Notes: generated from the letters alone by a model not told the origin. Counted from the first letter of the stretch, positions 41,367-50,670 are shown. The stretch: 64,000 bases of DNA from Pseudoalteromonas rubra (GCF_005887115.1 NZ_PNCJ01000019.1:62001-126000); one strand, 5' to 3'. Program-made: numbers and translations.

Positions 41367-41429
41367 GTTCATCAGCTCACCCGCACAATATTAACTAAGA
41401 AAGATACGCCGCAACCATACCGAATATCT

Positions 41430-41774
41430 TCATTCTGTATAACTGGTAATTCTCATTAATCTGATTTCCGTACCTTCGTATACAACGCGACGATTTTCCT
41501 TCAGTATGTCCAGGCAGAAAGTGGCTGTGATGTGATTTTCGCCCGATAAAATGCGCGCATAAAGCCCAGTAGGTAACGCCTCCGGGCTTGGCCCTTCTCC
41601 CGCTTCTTCAACACCATATATATTGCCATCCGCTGTATCCGATATCCTTAAACTCGGAGGGTGTCCGTTCCAAACCGATAATGTACCAGAAACATTTTTA
41701 CAGGGTTTTGCTTCTACCGATGTAGATTGACAGAGCGCACACATAAGTGCCAGAAGGTAGAATTTTTTACGCAT
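41430..41774 (-). CDS. Small secreted protein, unknown
   Basis: The last gene of a run of five small minus-strand frames. From ATG 41774 it encodes 114 residues: a signal peptide (KKFYLLALMCALCQSTSVEA) and a beta-rich body with Cys residues in PCKNVSG and TFCLDI that could pair. An alternative ATG at 41789 overlaps the upstream stop by eight bases; no strong ribosome site decides between them. Family not recognised. Confidence 0.6.
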   Translation of the reverse strand: MRKKFYLLALMCALCQSTSVEAKPCKNVSGTLSVWNGHPPSLRISDTADGNIYGVEEAGEGPSPEALPTGLYARILSGENHITATFCLDILKENRRVVYEGTEIRLMRITSYTE

Positions 41775-41781
41775 TAATGTG

Positions 41782-42219
41782 CTAGGCATAAAATCGCACT
41801 TTGATTTTCCTGAAGAACCATATGCAAAGGTAGCTAAACAGAAACACGACCGCGCTATAGGCCGCTGCAAGATAAGGCGTTAACAAGTAGCCGACCACAT
41901 TTCTGCCACCATCAGCGATAAACATTTTACTGGCTCTTGATTCCGCTTCAGTCCAGGTCGCTTTTTCACTTGGGCTGATAAACCTATCTCCATCTCTGTC
42001 TAGCTGTGCAACGACCAAATCCAGCTGATAATTTAGGTTATACAAAGGCACAACAATAACGAGGTACATCAGTACAACACTGAGCACATACTTAGTCAAA
42101 ATCGGCAAAGGTTTTCGACTGAAGCCTTTAAAGAAGAGCATGACCATCGGCAATACTAAAAAAAACAGATAGCCAATCATTCTCAATAAAACAGCAGTTT
42201 CTACACTCATGCTAATCAT
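41782..42219 (-). CDS. Membrane protein with an EF-hand loop
   Basis: A 145-residue protein with hydrophobic helices at about 12-30, 43-62 and 108-135. Between the second and third is a full 12-residue EF-hand loop at 74-85 (DRDGDRFISPSE): Asp at 1, 3 and 5, Gly at 4, Ile at 8 and Glu at 12. Calcium binding is therefore likely. No characterised family is recognised. It is part of the small-gene operon between DUF3574 and the secreted protein at 41430. Confidence 0.68.
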   Translation of the reverse strand: MISMSVETAVLLRMIGYLFFLVLPMVMLFFKGFSRKPLPILTKYVLSVVLMYLVIVVPLYNLNYQLDLVVAQLDRDGDRFISPSEKATWTEAESRASKMFIADGGRNVVGYLLTPYLAAAYSAVVFLFSYLCIWFFRKIKVRFYA

Positions 42220-42248
42220 AATAGGTCTACAGCTAATGCCCTTATTAG

Positions 42249-42377
42249 TTAGCTATTTTCATCGACGATTTGAGACATACCGTCAGCCATAATTTCTTGC
42301 TCAAACTCATGCCTATCGCGCTCTTTGCAAGATAACTCTACCAGGTTCACAGTAGAGATTCCGAGCTTGACGATCAT
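42249..42377 (-). CDS. Small reading frame of 42 codons, coupled to the upstream gene
   Basis: Below usual length cutoffs. ATG at 42377 overlaps the stop of the upstream gene as ATGA, and the frame reads MIVKLGISTVNLVELSCKE and continues to end VDENS. It is acidic at the C terminus and has no signal peptide. The overlap, the strand and the position in a same-strand series support translation. I recognise no family; it could also be the degraded remainder of a longer gene. Confidence 0.45.
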   Translation of the reverse strand: MIVKLGISTVNLVELSCKERDRHEFEQEIMADGMSQIVDENS

Positions 42378-42835
42378 CTTTTGTATTTCCCTTGGCATAT
42401 AAATGTGATTGCCTCTTGAGATATTGCAGTAGTTACGCTTTGCAAATAGGCATCATCTTCATTTGAAGGGAGCCTGAGAACAACCGCAGCGCCAGGGTTT
42501 ATACAGCACCCTATATACTTATCAGCATATTCGTAGTTAAAATAAACAAGCTGATACCCTAACACACGCGTTTCTTTTTCAGGAAAGTGGAAATTAAGAT
42601 AGTCAAATCTTTCCTGTGGCTCTGGTGAGAAAACGCCCGATTTAACCATCTGGTTAACAACCTCTCGCCCCTTTACCAAACTTTCCTCAAGATACGTTGG
42701 CTCTATTGTTAAAGAAGCCTCGATACTGATTTCTCTTTGGCTGTATGACTGAGCTGACCAGAGGGCACAACTAATAAGCAACGTAAGCTTCATCAGAGCA
42801 ACAAAGCGCTTCAAGCAAGATCGCAAATATTTCAT
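42374..42835 (-). CDS. Secreted protein, unknown
   Basis: A 153-residue protein with an N-terminal signal peptide (LMKLTLLISCALWSAQSYS). The mature part has EASLTIEPTYLEESL and a paired-cysteine segment YIGCCINPGAAVVLRLP. An AAGGA motif touches the first ATG, closer than optimal, so the start could be a few codons later. It is preceded by a DUF3574 gene at a 22-base gap. Family not recognised. Confidence 0.6.
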   Translation of the reverse strand: MKYLRSCLKRFVALMKLTLLISCALWSAQSYSQREISIEASLTIEPTYLEESLVKGREVVNQMVKSGVFSPEPQERFDYLNFHFPEKETRVLGYQLVYFNYEYADKYIGCCINPGAAVVLRLPSNEDDAYLQSVTTAISQEAITFICQGKYKR

Positions 42836-42857
42836 TCCTTTTCACTCATATCTTGGA

Positions 42858-43262
42858 CTATTGCCCGTTCGTAGCGCTTTTATAATCTGGCCCGATAAAA
42901 TCCCACTCAGCAACCGGTACTTTTACCAGCATTACCGAGTCCTGGCCAAATCGACGGGCATATAAAGATGCCAACACCTTGGCCTTTTCAACACCCTGCT
43001 CGTCCACTATCACGGTCACCACTTTCGAGCGCTCTGGTTTGCCTTTATAGTAACCTACCGAATCGACAACATTAAAACCATCAAACGTCTTCACGATTTC
43101 ATCGTTTTGAAACGCTTGCCATTGCTCTAACGACACGCCTCCGCCACCTGGCAATGACAGGCCAAAGAACAGCCTGAGCCGATAGACTTCATCTGCATAG
43201 ACGTAGGAAGTACTGAGCAACAGAGTAAGTAATATCAAACGATTTACGAATTTTACGACCAT
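42858..43262 (-). CDS. DUF3574 domain secreted protein
   Basis: A 134-residue protein with a signal peptide (LILLTLLLSTSYVYA) and a body that matches the DUF3574 pattern: RLFFGLSLPGGGGVSLEQWQAF, then GFNVVDSVGYYKG and YARRFGQDSVMLV. The function of the family is unknown. AAGGA seven bases before ATG supports the start. It is the first gene of the small minus-strand operon running to 41430. Confidence 0.75.
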   Translation of the reverse strand: MVVKFVNRLILLTLLLSTSYVYADEVYRLRLFFGLSLPGGGGVSLEQWQAFQNDEIVKTFDGFNVVDSVGYYKGKPERSKVVTVIVDEQGVEKAKVLASLYARRFGQDSVMLVKVPVAEWDFIGPDYKSATNGQ

Positions 43263-43402
43263 GCATTTTCCTTATTGAATGCGAGAAAATTAAATTGATG
43301 ACCAACATCCTTTAAAGCTGAGTCATTAGTTGTTCTTTGCTTTGCACGACTTAGATTTACTTGAGGAACAAAGAGCTGGCTGGCCAAACAATATGGTCAC
43401 TA

Positions 43403-43747
43403 TTATTCTTTCACCCAACCAACACTTAACACATAGCGGCTGCCTTGCGTAACTTTAGTCACGGCATGGGCTTCTATGTCGGGCCGGAACAGTTTAACCC
43501 TTGTCCAGTTTACAAGGGTATTTTGGCAGATAAACTCTCCACCTTGTTTAGCGTGTTTGAGGATAATATTGAGCCGGTAGTGTTTGCCAGAGTCGACCTG
43601 ATCCACATGCTGTTTAATTTCACTGCCCGCCGGGAAATGGATCAGGTAACAGTCGAATTTAATGGGCCAGATTGCGCCGCATAACAGCATTTTATCGTAG
43701 CCCGAGTCTTGCCTTCCCGCTTCCCAGCGCCATAACTTATTCAACAT
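43403..43747 (-). CDS. 2-oxoglutarate/Fe(II)-dependent oxygenase-like protein
   Basis: A 114-residue compact jelly-roll protein. The iron facial triad is seen as His47-x-Asp49 (QHVDQVD) and His94 (EAHAVTKV), and Arg104 ten residues later fits the 2-oxoglutarate salt bridge. GGEFIC is the conserved turn before the distal strand. The ATG at 43747 is chosen; a longer frame to 43843 would overlap the chemoreceptor gene and adds an arginine-rich piece. It follows the chemoreceptor by 52 bases. Substrate unknown. Confidence 0.75.
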   Translation of the reverse strand: MLNKLWRWEAGRQDSGYDKMLLCGAIWPIKFDCYLIHFPAGSEIKQHVDQVDSGKHYRLNIILKHAKQGGEFICQNTLVNWTRVKLFRPDIEAHAVTKVTQGSRYVLSVGWVKE

Positions 43748-43799
43748 ACCTGCACTCTCTAAACGCCTGCGCAGAGATCGTCTTGTTGAAACTGCGCCT

Positions 43800-45788
43800 T
43801 TAGTCAATTTTAAAATTGTCCATCGTGCGTTGCAGTGTATCACTGTTTAGTTTCATGTCATCAAAGAGTTTTTTCAGTGCCTGAGAGGTTTTAAGTTCTT
43901 CATTTGCCGCATCTAATACCGCAGTGGTATTACTGGAGATATCCTGTGCAACCACAGACTGCTGCTGCGCCGCCGTGGCCACTGAAGTAGTCAGTTGCTC
44001 TACGTGATTACTGTGATCGCTCACCTGCATAGAAACCTGGCGAGTTTGTTCTACTTCACTCATAATACTACTCGCCAGGCCGGTATTTTCCTTAATGGCA
44101 TTGACCACATTGCGACTGATGTCATTCAGATTGCTGAGTAATGTAGAGATCTGCTCTGACGACCCCTTACTGTTGTTTGCAAGCCCTCTGACTTCATCGG
44201 CAACGACCGCAAAACCCCGGCCATGTTCCCCCGCTCTGGCCGCTTCAATGGCTGCATTCAGGGCAAGCAAGTTGGTTTGATCAGCTACGCTGCGAATAGA
44301 GTCCAGTATGGTGTTAATCTCCTCCACCTGCTGCTCCATATTAAGTGCCATTTCGTTTACCTGCTCCATGTTTTGCGATAGCACATTCATGGCATCCAGA
44401 TTGCGCTGATTATCTTCCAGCAACTTTTTAGATTCGTCGTTAAGCTGATCACTGGCTGTCAGCGTATCTGAGGCCGCTTTGGCGATGTCTTCGCTGGTTG
44501 CGGCCATTTGCTCTATCGCCGCGGCAATATTGGTTGCCAGGCTCTGCGTGCGCTGAGCATCTTCCGTGACATGACTGGCCGCTTTTTCCATCTGATTACC
44601 AAGCTTAGTACCTACATTAATAGACTTAGATAACCCAACCAGCAGATCTTTAAAGGCATACACCGTATTGTGAATGGATTCCGATATTTTGCCCAGTTCA
44701 TCACTGGTTTTTAATCTTACATCTAAAGTGAGATCGCCGTTATTCGCCACTTTGGTCAATATGCTGGTCAACTCGTTCAGCTCGTCTCGCAACGACGTAA
44801 ACAAATGCGTGTTGATCACTATGATGATGAGCATAAAGATCAGAAATAATACAAACAGCCAGATCATTTGATTGACCAGATCCGCTTTATACGCCTCGCT
44901 GATTTCTCGTGTATGTGCCCACTGGCTGTCGAGTAACGCTTTTACATCCTGAATTTGCCCTGTTGCCTGGGCAAACCACTGGCTGCTATCGGGCAATCGC
45001 GAAAAATCGACGTTATCGGCCGTCGAAACCGTCGTGATAACGCTATCCAGTGTTTGTGCACGGCTGTCAGACATGATCCGTTTATACGTATTCAGCACGT
45101 CGCCAGACAGCGCAGTCTCAAGCTGCTCTTTCAGAAGCGATAGCTGTAGCTGGTAATAAGCGAGATCCCGCGCCACAGCTTCATTGACTGATTTTCTTGC
45201 CAGCACGCCATTCACTTTCCCCCGCAACTGACCTTTTCGCTCCTTGCTCTGTGCCATTAAGAAAGCAATGGATAAATTCGAAGATAACTCGCGGTTAGTT
45301 ACATAGGCCTGCATGCGCATCGCAGTACTTAACGCAAGCTGATTTACATGGCTGTAATAATTGAACGCATTCTTACCTTGTTGCTGATCCACCTCGCGGC
45401 GTAGTGCATCTTTTTCTCGCAGTAAGGTGAACAAATTTGGTAGCCACTTTTGCACCTTGTTATCTTCTTTAAATGCACCGCGATATAAGTCTTCCAGTGC
45501 AGCAACCGAGGCATCGGCTTTTATCCGCTGTGCGGCAACGGCCTGGCGGGTTTGTCCATTCGGGTTACCCAAAAAGCCCGCCGTTAAGCCCCGCTCCACA
45601 GCATGATGATGTGCCACTTTTTCCATCGCATCCAGTAACCCTATGTAGGCAATGTCTTTTTTGGTGGCTTCAATATCTTGCCAATATTGGTAAACCACTT
45701 TGCTAAGTAAGATCAGAATGAAAATAAGTAAGGCGGTAGAGCTGATAATGGATAATTGAATAATGGAAAAGCGCTTAAGCAGATTCAT
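43800..45788 (-). CDS. Methyl-accepting chemotaxis protein with NIT (nitrate/nitrite-type) sensor
   Basis: A 662-residue chemoreceptor. ATG 45788 is preferred because GGAG lies six bases upstream. After a membrane helix (residues 9-33) the periplasmic part has the NIT signature [14 protein letters not shown], where the domain normally starts. A second helix lies near 310, followed by HAMP and the signalling domain with tip [22 protein letters not shown] domains sense nitrate or nitrite in characterised cases; the ligand here is inferred only. Confidence 0.92.
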   Translation of the reverse strand: MNLLKRFSIIQLSIISSTALLIFILILLSKVVYQYWQDIEATKKDIAYIGLLDAMEKVAHHHAVERGLTAGFLGNPNGQTRQAVAAQRIKADASVAALEDLYRGAFKEDNKVQKWLPNLFTLLREKDALRREVDQQQGKNAFNYYSHVNQLALSTAMRMQAYVTNRELSSNLSIAFLMAQSKERKGQLRGKVNGVLARKSVNEAVARDLAYYQLQLSLLKEQLETALSGDVLNTYKRIMSDSRAQTLDSVITTVSTADNVDFSRLPDSSQWFAQATGQIQDVKALLDSQWAHTREISEAYKADLVNQMIWLFVLFLIFMLIIIVINTHLFTSLRDELNELTSILTKVANNGDLTLDVRLKTSDELGKISESIHNTVYAFKDLLVGLSKSINVGTKLGNQMEKAASHVTEDAQRTQSLATNIAAAIEQMAATSEDIAKAASDTLTASDQLNDESKKLLEDNQRNLDAMNVLSQNMEQVNEMALNMEQQVEEINTILDSIRSVADQTNLLALNAAIEAARAGEHGRGFAVVADEVRGLANNSKGSSEQISTLLSNLNDISRNVVNAIKENTGLASSIMSEVEQTRQVSMQVSDHSNHVEQLTTSVATAAQQQSVVAQDISSNTTAVLDAANEELKTSQALKKLFDDMKLNSDTLQRTMDNFKID

Positions 45789-45963
45789 GATTTCTCCGGT
45801 GATCACTTAATGACGCCAATCTGGTACACCATGACTGGCCATCCTTATTGATACTAAAGATAGTCAAAAATCTGCAAAATCAACAATAACTGTACTGCGA
45901 CATTAGTTGGGTGGCCTTAGCGTGGCAGGCACAGGAGCGGCAGGCTTTTGCCTCAGTGATCTC

Positions 45964-46182
45964 CTAATCAACCTGCGTGACTCTGGGGTAACGTTCACAA
46001 GACAGTTCATGATAAATATCATCCAGATACTTCGCCAGCTCCCCGTCATCAAGCTCAGGCGGGATCACCACATCGTACACGCGTGCTCGGATCCCTGTAT
46101 CTGAGTCAATAAACAACTGCCATTGTGCTCCAATACGGCTCACAGACATGCGCTTGCCAAATACGTTAAATCTGAGTGTCAT
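45964..46182 (-). CDS. Small uncharacterised protein (72 aa), DUF7661-like
   Basis: A short soluble protein reading MTLRFNVFGKRMSVSRIGAQ and ending with DIYHELSCERYPRV. The layout (N-terminal strand FNVFGKRM, then VVIPPELDDGELAKYLDDIYHE) resembles small proteins filed as DUF7661, recalled from memory only. It lies downstream of rof and ahead of the chemoreceptor gene on the same strand. The function is unknown. Confidence 0.6.
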   Translation of the reverse strand: MTLRFNVFGKRMSVSRIGAQWQLFIDSDTGIRARVYDVVIPPELDDGELAKYLDDIYHELSCERYPRVTQVD

Positions 46183-46253
46183 GCATGCTCCTTAAAACAA
46201 TAATGGGTACGCTCAGACACAGTTTTCATTAATTTAAGGAGAAAGTCGATGGG

Positions 46254-46499
46254 TTAATTAAATTGTTTTTCATAAAAATGAGGGTTGGCCACGGTCACTG
46301 TCAGCTTAGTAATGTGCGTGAACAGAACTTGCCTGGTTGTGCCTGAAACAGTCAGTTGAATACATTCGTCCCTGTTCATATCACGACATAGATCAGCGGC
46401 AATGCCCGAGACTTGCTCACCATTTCGCAGACTCAGTGTCACCGGATAGCGAAACAAACAGACAATTTCAAAGTAGTCATAATCACTGCAACTGATCAT
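46254..46499 (-). CDS. rof: Rho-binding antiterminator Rof
   Basis: An 81-residue Sm-fold protein that binds Rho and inhibits termination. The Rof start MISCSDYDYFEIVCLFRYPVTL and the segment RDECIQL, ending VANPHF, match the family as seen in vibrios. ATG 46499 is used because it begins the family match and has a GGAG site about nine bases upstream. It lies just downstream of the ExbD-like gene; the bioBFCD transcript may reach it. Confidence 0.85.
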   Translation of the reverse strand: MISCSDYDYFEIVCLFRYPVTLSLRNGEQVSGIAADLCRDMNRDECIQLTVSGTTRQVLFTHITKLTVTVANPHFYEKQFN

Positions 46500-46503
46500 A
46501 CGC

Positions 46504-46938
46504 TTACTCTCCTGCTCCAAGTGTGCCCATGACTATCTGGTGCACTGAGTGCTGTCTGAACAAGTTTGACGCCGTAATGACATCTTCAACTGACGCGTCT
46601 GGTGATATGTAAAACCAAACACTTTCCGTAGGGCTTTCGATGCGCAACTTATCTACTAGTTTACCAAGCTCGCGGATCTCATTCAGAGGGTAACTGACCT
46701 TCTCATACATAAAGTATAGATGGCCACTCGCCAGCAATTTTACTTTAATCGCTCTGTCGTGGGCACAACCATAGTCGCAATGGTTGATTGGTTTTCCTTT
46801 GATAACAGAAAGCGCCTGAGTTGACGGCTGTCGCGGAGTAACGAACAGCAATAGCAGAAATGCCAAACTCAGGCCCGTATAGCTCAGTACAGACAATACT
46901 GAGTTATCACTAGGGTGCTGACAACGCACTCGGGTCAC
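46504..46938 (-). CDS. Degenerate ExbD/TolR-like protein
   Basis: A 144-residue protein: a short cytosolic N terminus, one membrane helix (about 18-35) and a periplasmic domain (IKVKLLASGHLYFMYEKVSYPLNEI, DASVEDVITASNLFRQHSVHQIVMGT) with the ExbD/TolR strand-helix pattern. The conserved membrane Asp that couples ExbD to the proton gradient is absent (helix reads YTGLSLAFLLLLF), and no exbB is near. The GTG start overlaps the bioD stop (GTGA), so it is coupled to the biotin operon. Family assignment is moderate. Confidence 0.55.
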   Translation of the reverse strand: MTRVRCQHPSDNSVLSVLSYTGLSLAFLLLLFVTPRQPSTQALSVIKGKPINHCDYGCAHDRAIKVKLLASGHLYFMYEKVSYPLNEIRELGKLVDKLRIESPTESVWFYISPDASVEDVITASNLFRQHSVHQIVMGTLGAGE

Positions 46939-47630
46939 GCTTTGGCGCTGTGCTGAAGACCCAGTAAATCAAGCAATGCACTGTGGATCTGTAGTTTGGC
47001 TGTGCCTTCGCTGTATGGTGCGACAGCAAGCAATGGTGCTTTTAACCGCTGTTTTAAGGTCTCCAGATTGGCGTCGTATTCCTGCATCTCGGGGTCTACC
47101 TGATTGGCCACCCAACCAACACAGTTTAGCCCTGCGGCGGCTATTGCCTGCTCGGTCAAAAATGCATGGTTCAGACAGCCCAGCTTCATACCCACCACCA
47201 GGATCACGGGCAATTCTTCTTGCTTTATCCAGTCATACAAAAACTGAGTATCGTTGATCGGCAATGCCCAGCCACCGGCGCCTTCCACCAGCGTATACTC
47301 AGCACCTAAGCTGCTTAGCTCCTGATACCTTTCACTTAAGGCTTCACAGCTAATAGTCACACCTGCGCGCTGGGCAGCGATATGTGGTGCAATGGGCGGT
47401 TCAAAGCAAAACGGATTGATCTGCTCGTATTTACCGTGCACTGACGCCGCTTCCATCAGGCTTAGTGCATCTTCATTAACCAGCTGGCCAAAGGCTTCCT
47501 CGGCACCTGCCGCTAATGGTTTAAAGCCCACCGCTTTTTTCCCCCGCTGGGCCAATAGTTTTAGCAGCAAAGAAGAGACATGGGTCTTGCCCACTTCGGT
47601 GTCTGTGCCAGTGATAAAAAATGCACTCAT
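46935..47630 (-). CDS. bioD: Dethiobiotin synthetase
   Basis: ATP-dependent ring closure of 7,8-diaminopelargonate with CO2; 231 residues. It has the P-loop GTDTEVGKTHVS at residues 8-19, LVEGAGGWALPI near 115, and the GWVANQVDP motif in the nucleotide region. It overlaps bioC by four bases and is the last biotin gene of bioBFCD. Confidence 0.95.
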   Translation of the reverse strand: MSAFFITGTDTEVGKTHVSSLLLKLLAQRGKKAVGFKPLAAGAEEAFGQLVNEDALSLMEAASVHGKYEQINPFCFEPPIAPHIAAQRAGVTISCEALSERYQELSSLGAEYTLVEGAGGWALPINDTQFLYDWIKQEELPVILVVGMKLGCLNHAFLTEQAIAAAGLNCVGWVANQVDPEMQEYDANLETLKQRLKAPLLAVAPYSEGTAKLQIHSALLDLLGLQHSAKA

Positions 47631-48382
47631 AATTTAGTCAGCTCCATAAACGCAACCTGATAACTTAACTGGGCACGGCCATTGGTAAGTGGATATCCTG
47701 CCAGTAATTTACGATATTGTGTCTTGCCCAGCAAGCCACGGCGCTGGCCTTCATGTTGCAACTGGTTAGCACCGATGGCTTTCACAGATTTAAAAGCTGC
47801 CTGTGCAGTTGCAAAGGTTTCTTTAAGGCACATCAGCTGGGCATCATCTAGTGCAAACCCAGCTTCTTCGCTATAGGTAAGCAAACTGTCGAAGGGTGTA
47901 AACCGATTAATATGACAGTGCGCATCTACATTCTGCCAGGCCTGCTGTATTTCGCACAGCGAGCCGTCGGCAACAACACTCAGATAGGCTTTACCGCCGG
48001 GTTTTAATATTCGATTCAGCGCCTTAAACAATGCCGGATGATCCTGACTCCATTGCATAGCAAAGTTGCTGAAAATGGCATCTACACAGTTATCTGCCAG
48101 CGGTAAATTGTCCATATCCGCGCAGACTTTATAAGCATCCTGAGGCCCCTGCTCTAACATACCTGAACTGAGGTCCAGCGCCACCAGCTGAGCGCAGCGT
48201 GCACTTAGCGCGTCATAGTGCTGCATAGGACCGGCGCCCAGGTCTAACAAGGTTGTACTGGGTTGGGTGATTTTCCTGAGCAGGATCTCCGCGGCTTGTT
48301 GCTGGACATTGGCATGCTGTACATAAACCTGAGACGCGCGAGAAAAACGTGAAGCGACCAGCGCTTTAACAGACGCACTCAT
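47627..48382 (-). CDS. bioC: Malonyl-ACP O-methyltransferase
   Basis: SAM-dependent methylation of malonyl-ACP that disguises it as a fatty-acid primer for pimelate synthesis; 251 residues. The SAM loop LLDLGAGPMQHY near residues 44-55 and the ISNFAMQW-type motif (AIFSNFAMQWSQD) are typical of BioC. No bioH is seen in the window, so pimeloyl-ester cleavage must be done elsewhere. It overlaps both bioF and bioD by four bases. Confidence 0.93.
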   Translation of the reverse strand: MSASVKALVASRFSRASQVYVQHANVQQQAAEILLRKITQPSTTLLDLGAGPMQHYDALSARCAQLVALDLSSGMLEQGPQDAYKVCADMDNLPLADNCVDAIFSNFAMQWSQDHPALFKALNRILKPGGKAYLSVVADGSLCEIQQAWQNVDAHCHINRFTPFDSLLTYSEEAGFALDDAQLMCLKETFATAQAAFKSVKAIGANQLQHEGQRRGLLGKTQYRKLLAGYPLTNGRAQLSYQVAFMELTKL

Positions 48383-49512
48383 ATCGCCTCCTTAAGTGCA
48401 TTGAGTAACGCATTTATATCTTGTGTTGTATGCGCAGCAGTCAGCGTCACACGCAGCCGGGCAGCGTTTTGTGGCACCGTGGGTGGGCGAATGGCAGTGA
48501 GCCAAATGCCCCGCTCTTTGAGCTGCTGTTGTGCCGCCAGTGCGTTTTCTGCTGAGCCCAGCACAATAGGCTGAATGGCTGTATCTGAGGGCATCACAGC
48601 AATGCCTAATTGCGCAGCGGTTTGCGTAAAATAGGCAATGTTATTTTTTAATGCCGTTCTTTGTGGCACTGCACCGCGTAACTGAGCAAACTGGCTGCTT
48701 GCTATGCCGGTCAGCATGGGCGACAACGCAGTGGAATAAATATATTCGCGGCTAAACTGTAATAAATACTGCTGAACCCGTTCACTGCATAACACCGCAG
48801 CCCCCTGACAGGCCATGGCTTTGCCAAAGGTGATCACCAAAAGCTCTGGTTTTACGCCACGTTCAATACTGCCCAGCCCGTTGTCGCCTACCACGCCCAG
48901 CGCGTGGGCGTCATCGACCATCAGCCAGGCGTTATGGGTTTTTGCAAGCTGTGCAATATCAGCTAAAGGCGCACAGTCCCCGTCCATCGAGAACACGCCC
49001 TCCGTCACAATCAGTTTATGTTTTGCTTTGGATTTTTCTAGCCGGGCACGCAAATGCCCCACATCGTTGTGGTTGAATCGGGTGAGTTTGGCCTGGCTGT
49101 GCAACGCACCGTCGAGCAAGCTGGCATGGTTGAGTTTATCCTGAAACAGCTCTGACTCGCGCCCAACCGCCGGGTCGTTAAATAGAGCCTGAAGCACACT
49201 GGTATTAGCCGCAAAGCCACTTGCGAACAGCAATGCTTTGTCATAACCAAAGGCTTCACACAGCTGCGATTCAAACGCCGCATGCACTGACTGAAATCCG
49301 GTCACCAGTGCGGAACTACGACTGCCTGGTTGACCTGTCAGGTTCAGTGTTTGGTCGGCCAGTGCCAGATAATCGTTACTGGCGAAGTTGAGGTAACGCT
49401 TACCATCCACTTCTATTTCACGGGCAGAGACCTTATCAAAGCACTGACGATGACGCAGCAAAGATGCCGCAGCTCTGGTATTCAGAGCCGCATCGATGAA
49501 CTCAAAGGCCAT
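48379..49512 (-). CDS. bioF: 8-amino-7-oxononanoate synthase
   Basis: PLP-dependent condensation of pimeloyl-ACP with alanine; 377 residues. The PLP lysine is Lys231 in VITFGKAMACQG, and VDDAHALG at 199-206 holds the pyridine-binding Asp. It begins at the base after the bioB stop, so the junction has no gap. Confidence 0.95.
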   Translation of the reverse strand: MAFEFIDAALNTRAAASLLRHRQCFDKVSAREIEVDGKRYLNFASNDYLALADQTLNLTGQPGSRSSALVTGFQSVHAAFESQLCEAFGYDKALLFASGFAANTSVLQALFNDPAVGRESELFQDKLNHASLLDGALHSQAKLTRFNHNDVGHLRARLEKSKAKHKLIVTEGVFSMDGDCAPLADIAQLAKTHNAWLMVDDAHALGVVGDNGLGSIERGVKPELLVITFGKAMACQGAAVLCSERVQQYLLQFSREYIYSTALSPMLTGIASSQFAQLRGAVPQRTALKNNIAYFTQTAAQLGIAVMPSDTAIQPIVLGSAENALAAQQQLKERGIWLTAIRPPTVPQNAARLRVTLTAAHTTQDINALLNALKEAI

Positions 49513-50556
49513 TTAGTTGGCTTCGTAGAACAGTTCAGAAGTGGCTTTGTCTGCAATGGCAGAATTCAGAGACGCTTCATAAGCTTCGTCTGAGTAATCC
49601 TGACGCTTCTCCGGTTGCATACCCAGTTTTCTCAGCAGGTTCATGTCTGCATCGGCTTCCGGGTTTTCCGTTGTAAGTAGCTTATCACCGTAGAAAATCG
49701 AGTTTGCACCGGCAAAGAAGCACATCGACTGCATCTGCTCGTTCATGGCAGTACGGCCCGCAGACAAGCGCACATAGCTGTACGGCATCATAATACGTGC
49801 GACAGCAATGGTGCGAATAAACTCAAAGTGGTCCAGATCTTCTACGTCTTCAAGTGGTGTGCCCGCGACTTTCACCAGCATGTTAATTGGCACACTCTCA
49901 GGTTGTTTTGGCAAGTTAGCCAGCTGCATCAGCAGACCATAGCGGTCAGAAGCTTGCTCACCCATACCAACAATACCACCGGAACAGACTTTCATACCCG
50001 CATCACGCACATGATCAAGTGTATCCAGACGATCCTGATAAGTCCGCGTGGTGATGATCTGCTCATAGTACTCAGGCGATGTATCCAGGTTGTGGTTGTA
50101 GTAATCTAAGCCCGCTTCTCTGAGTGCATGGGCTTTATCATTATCAAGCTTGCCCAGCGTCATACAAGTCTCCAGGCCCAGCTCTCTGACTTCGCGCACC
50201 ATTTTCTCGATATAAGGCATGTCGCGATCTTTCGGATCAGACCAGGCTGCACCCATACAAAAACGCGTTGCGCCTTTTTCTTTGGCCACCTTGGCCTGTG
50301 CTACCACTTTTTCTACTTCCATCAGACGTTCACGCTCCAGGTCGGTTTTATAATGACCCGACTGAGGGCAGTATTTGCAGTCTTCCGGACACGCACCGGT
50401 TTTTATCGATAAGAGTGTAGAGATCTGTACTTCATTGGGATTAAAGTTTTTTCTGTGGATGCTCGCAGCATGAAACAACAGATCATTGAATGGCATTTCA
50501 AATAGTGCTTTAACTTCTTTATGCGTCCAATCGTGACGTACTGTGCCCAATTCCAT
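49513..50556 (-). CDS. bioB: Biotin synthase
   Basis: A radical SAM enzyme that inserts sulfur into dethiobiotin; 347 residues. The cluster cysteines are Cys56, Cys60 and Cys63 in [12 protein letters not shown]. The motif [12 protein letters not shown] and GGIVGMGE follow, typical of BioB. It is the first gene of bioBFCD, reading away from the shared operator. Confidence 0.97.
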   Translation of the reverse strand: MELGTVRHDWTHKEVKALFEMPFNDLLFHAASIHRKNFNPNEVQISTLLSIKTGACPEDCKYCPQSGHYKTDLERERLMEVEKVVAQAKVAKEKGATRFCMGAAWSDPKDRDMPYIEKMVREVRELGLETCMTLGKLDNDKAHALREAGLDYYNHNLDTSPEYYEQIITTRTYQDRLDTLDHVRDAGMKVCSGGIVGMGEQASDRYGLLMQLANLPKQPESVPINMLVKVAGTPLEDVEDLDHFEFIRTIAVARIMMPYSYVRLSAGRTAMNEQMQSMCFFAGANSIFYGDKLLTTENPEADADMNLLRKLGMQPEKRQDYSDEAYEASLNSAIADKATSELFYEAN

Positions 50557-50574
50557 AATTATTCTCTTCTTTTG

Positions 50575-50594
50575 ACTGACATTTTTTAGTCAGT
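50575..50594 (-). repeat. Small hairpin in the bioB leader
   Basis: ACTGAC at 50575-50580 and GTCAGT at 50589-50594 form a 6-bp stem with an eight-base AT loop, 19 bases before the bioB start. A role is not known; it could stabilise the leader. Confidence 0.4.
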
Positions 50595-50608
50595 TGTTAT
50601 GACGGTGA

Positions 50609-50637
50609 TTGGCTTAGTCTACTTCTTGCTTTAACAT
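50609..50637 (+). promoter_or_regulatory. Predicted bioA promoter
   Basis: TTGGCT (50609-50614) and TAACAT (50632-50637) are spaced by 17 bases. The last base of the -10 is the first base of the BirA operator. Confidence 0.5.
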
Positions 50638-50643
50638 TGTCAA
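50616..50643 (-). promoter_or_regulatory. Predicted bioBFCD promoter
   Basis: On the minus strand a perfect -35 TTGACA (50643-50638) is followed after 16 bases by TAGACT (50621-50616). The -35 lies inside the left arm of the BirA operator. Confidence 0.55.
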
Positions 50644-50670
50644 CACGGACCACTCAAGCAAGGTTTACAA
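50637..50670. promoter_or_regulatory. BirA (biotin repressor) operator
   Basis: Half-sites TTGTCAAC (50637-50644) and GTTTACAA (50663-50670) are separated by 18 bases, the spacing and sequence of the E. coli bio operator (TTGTAAAC-N18-GTTTACAA), with one substitution in the left arm. The site covers the bioB -35 and the bioA ribosome site and touches the bioA GTG codon, so BirA-biotinyl-AMP binding should shut both directions. Confidence 0.88.
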
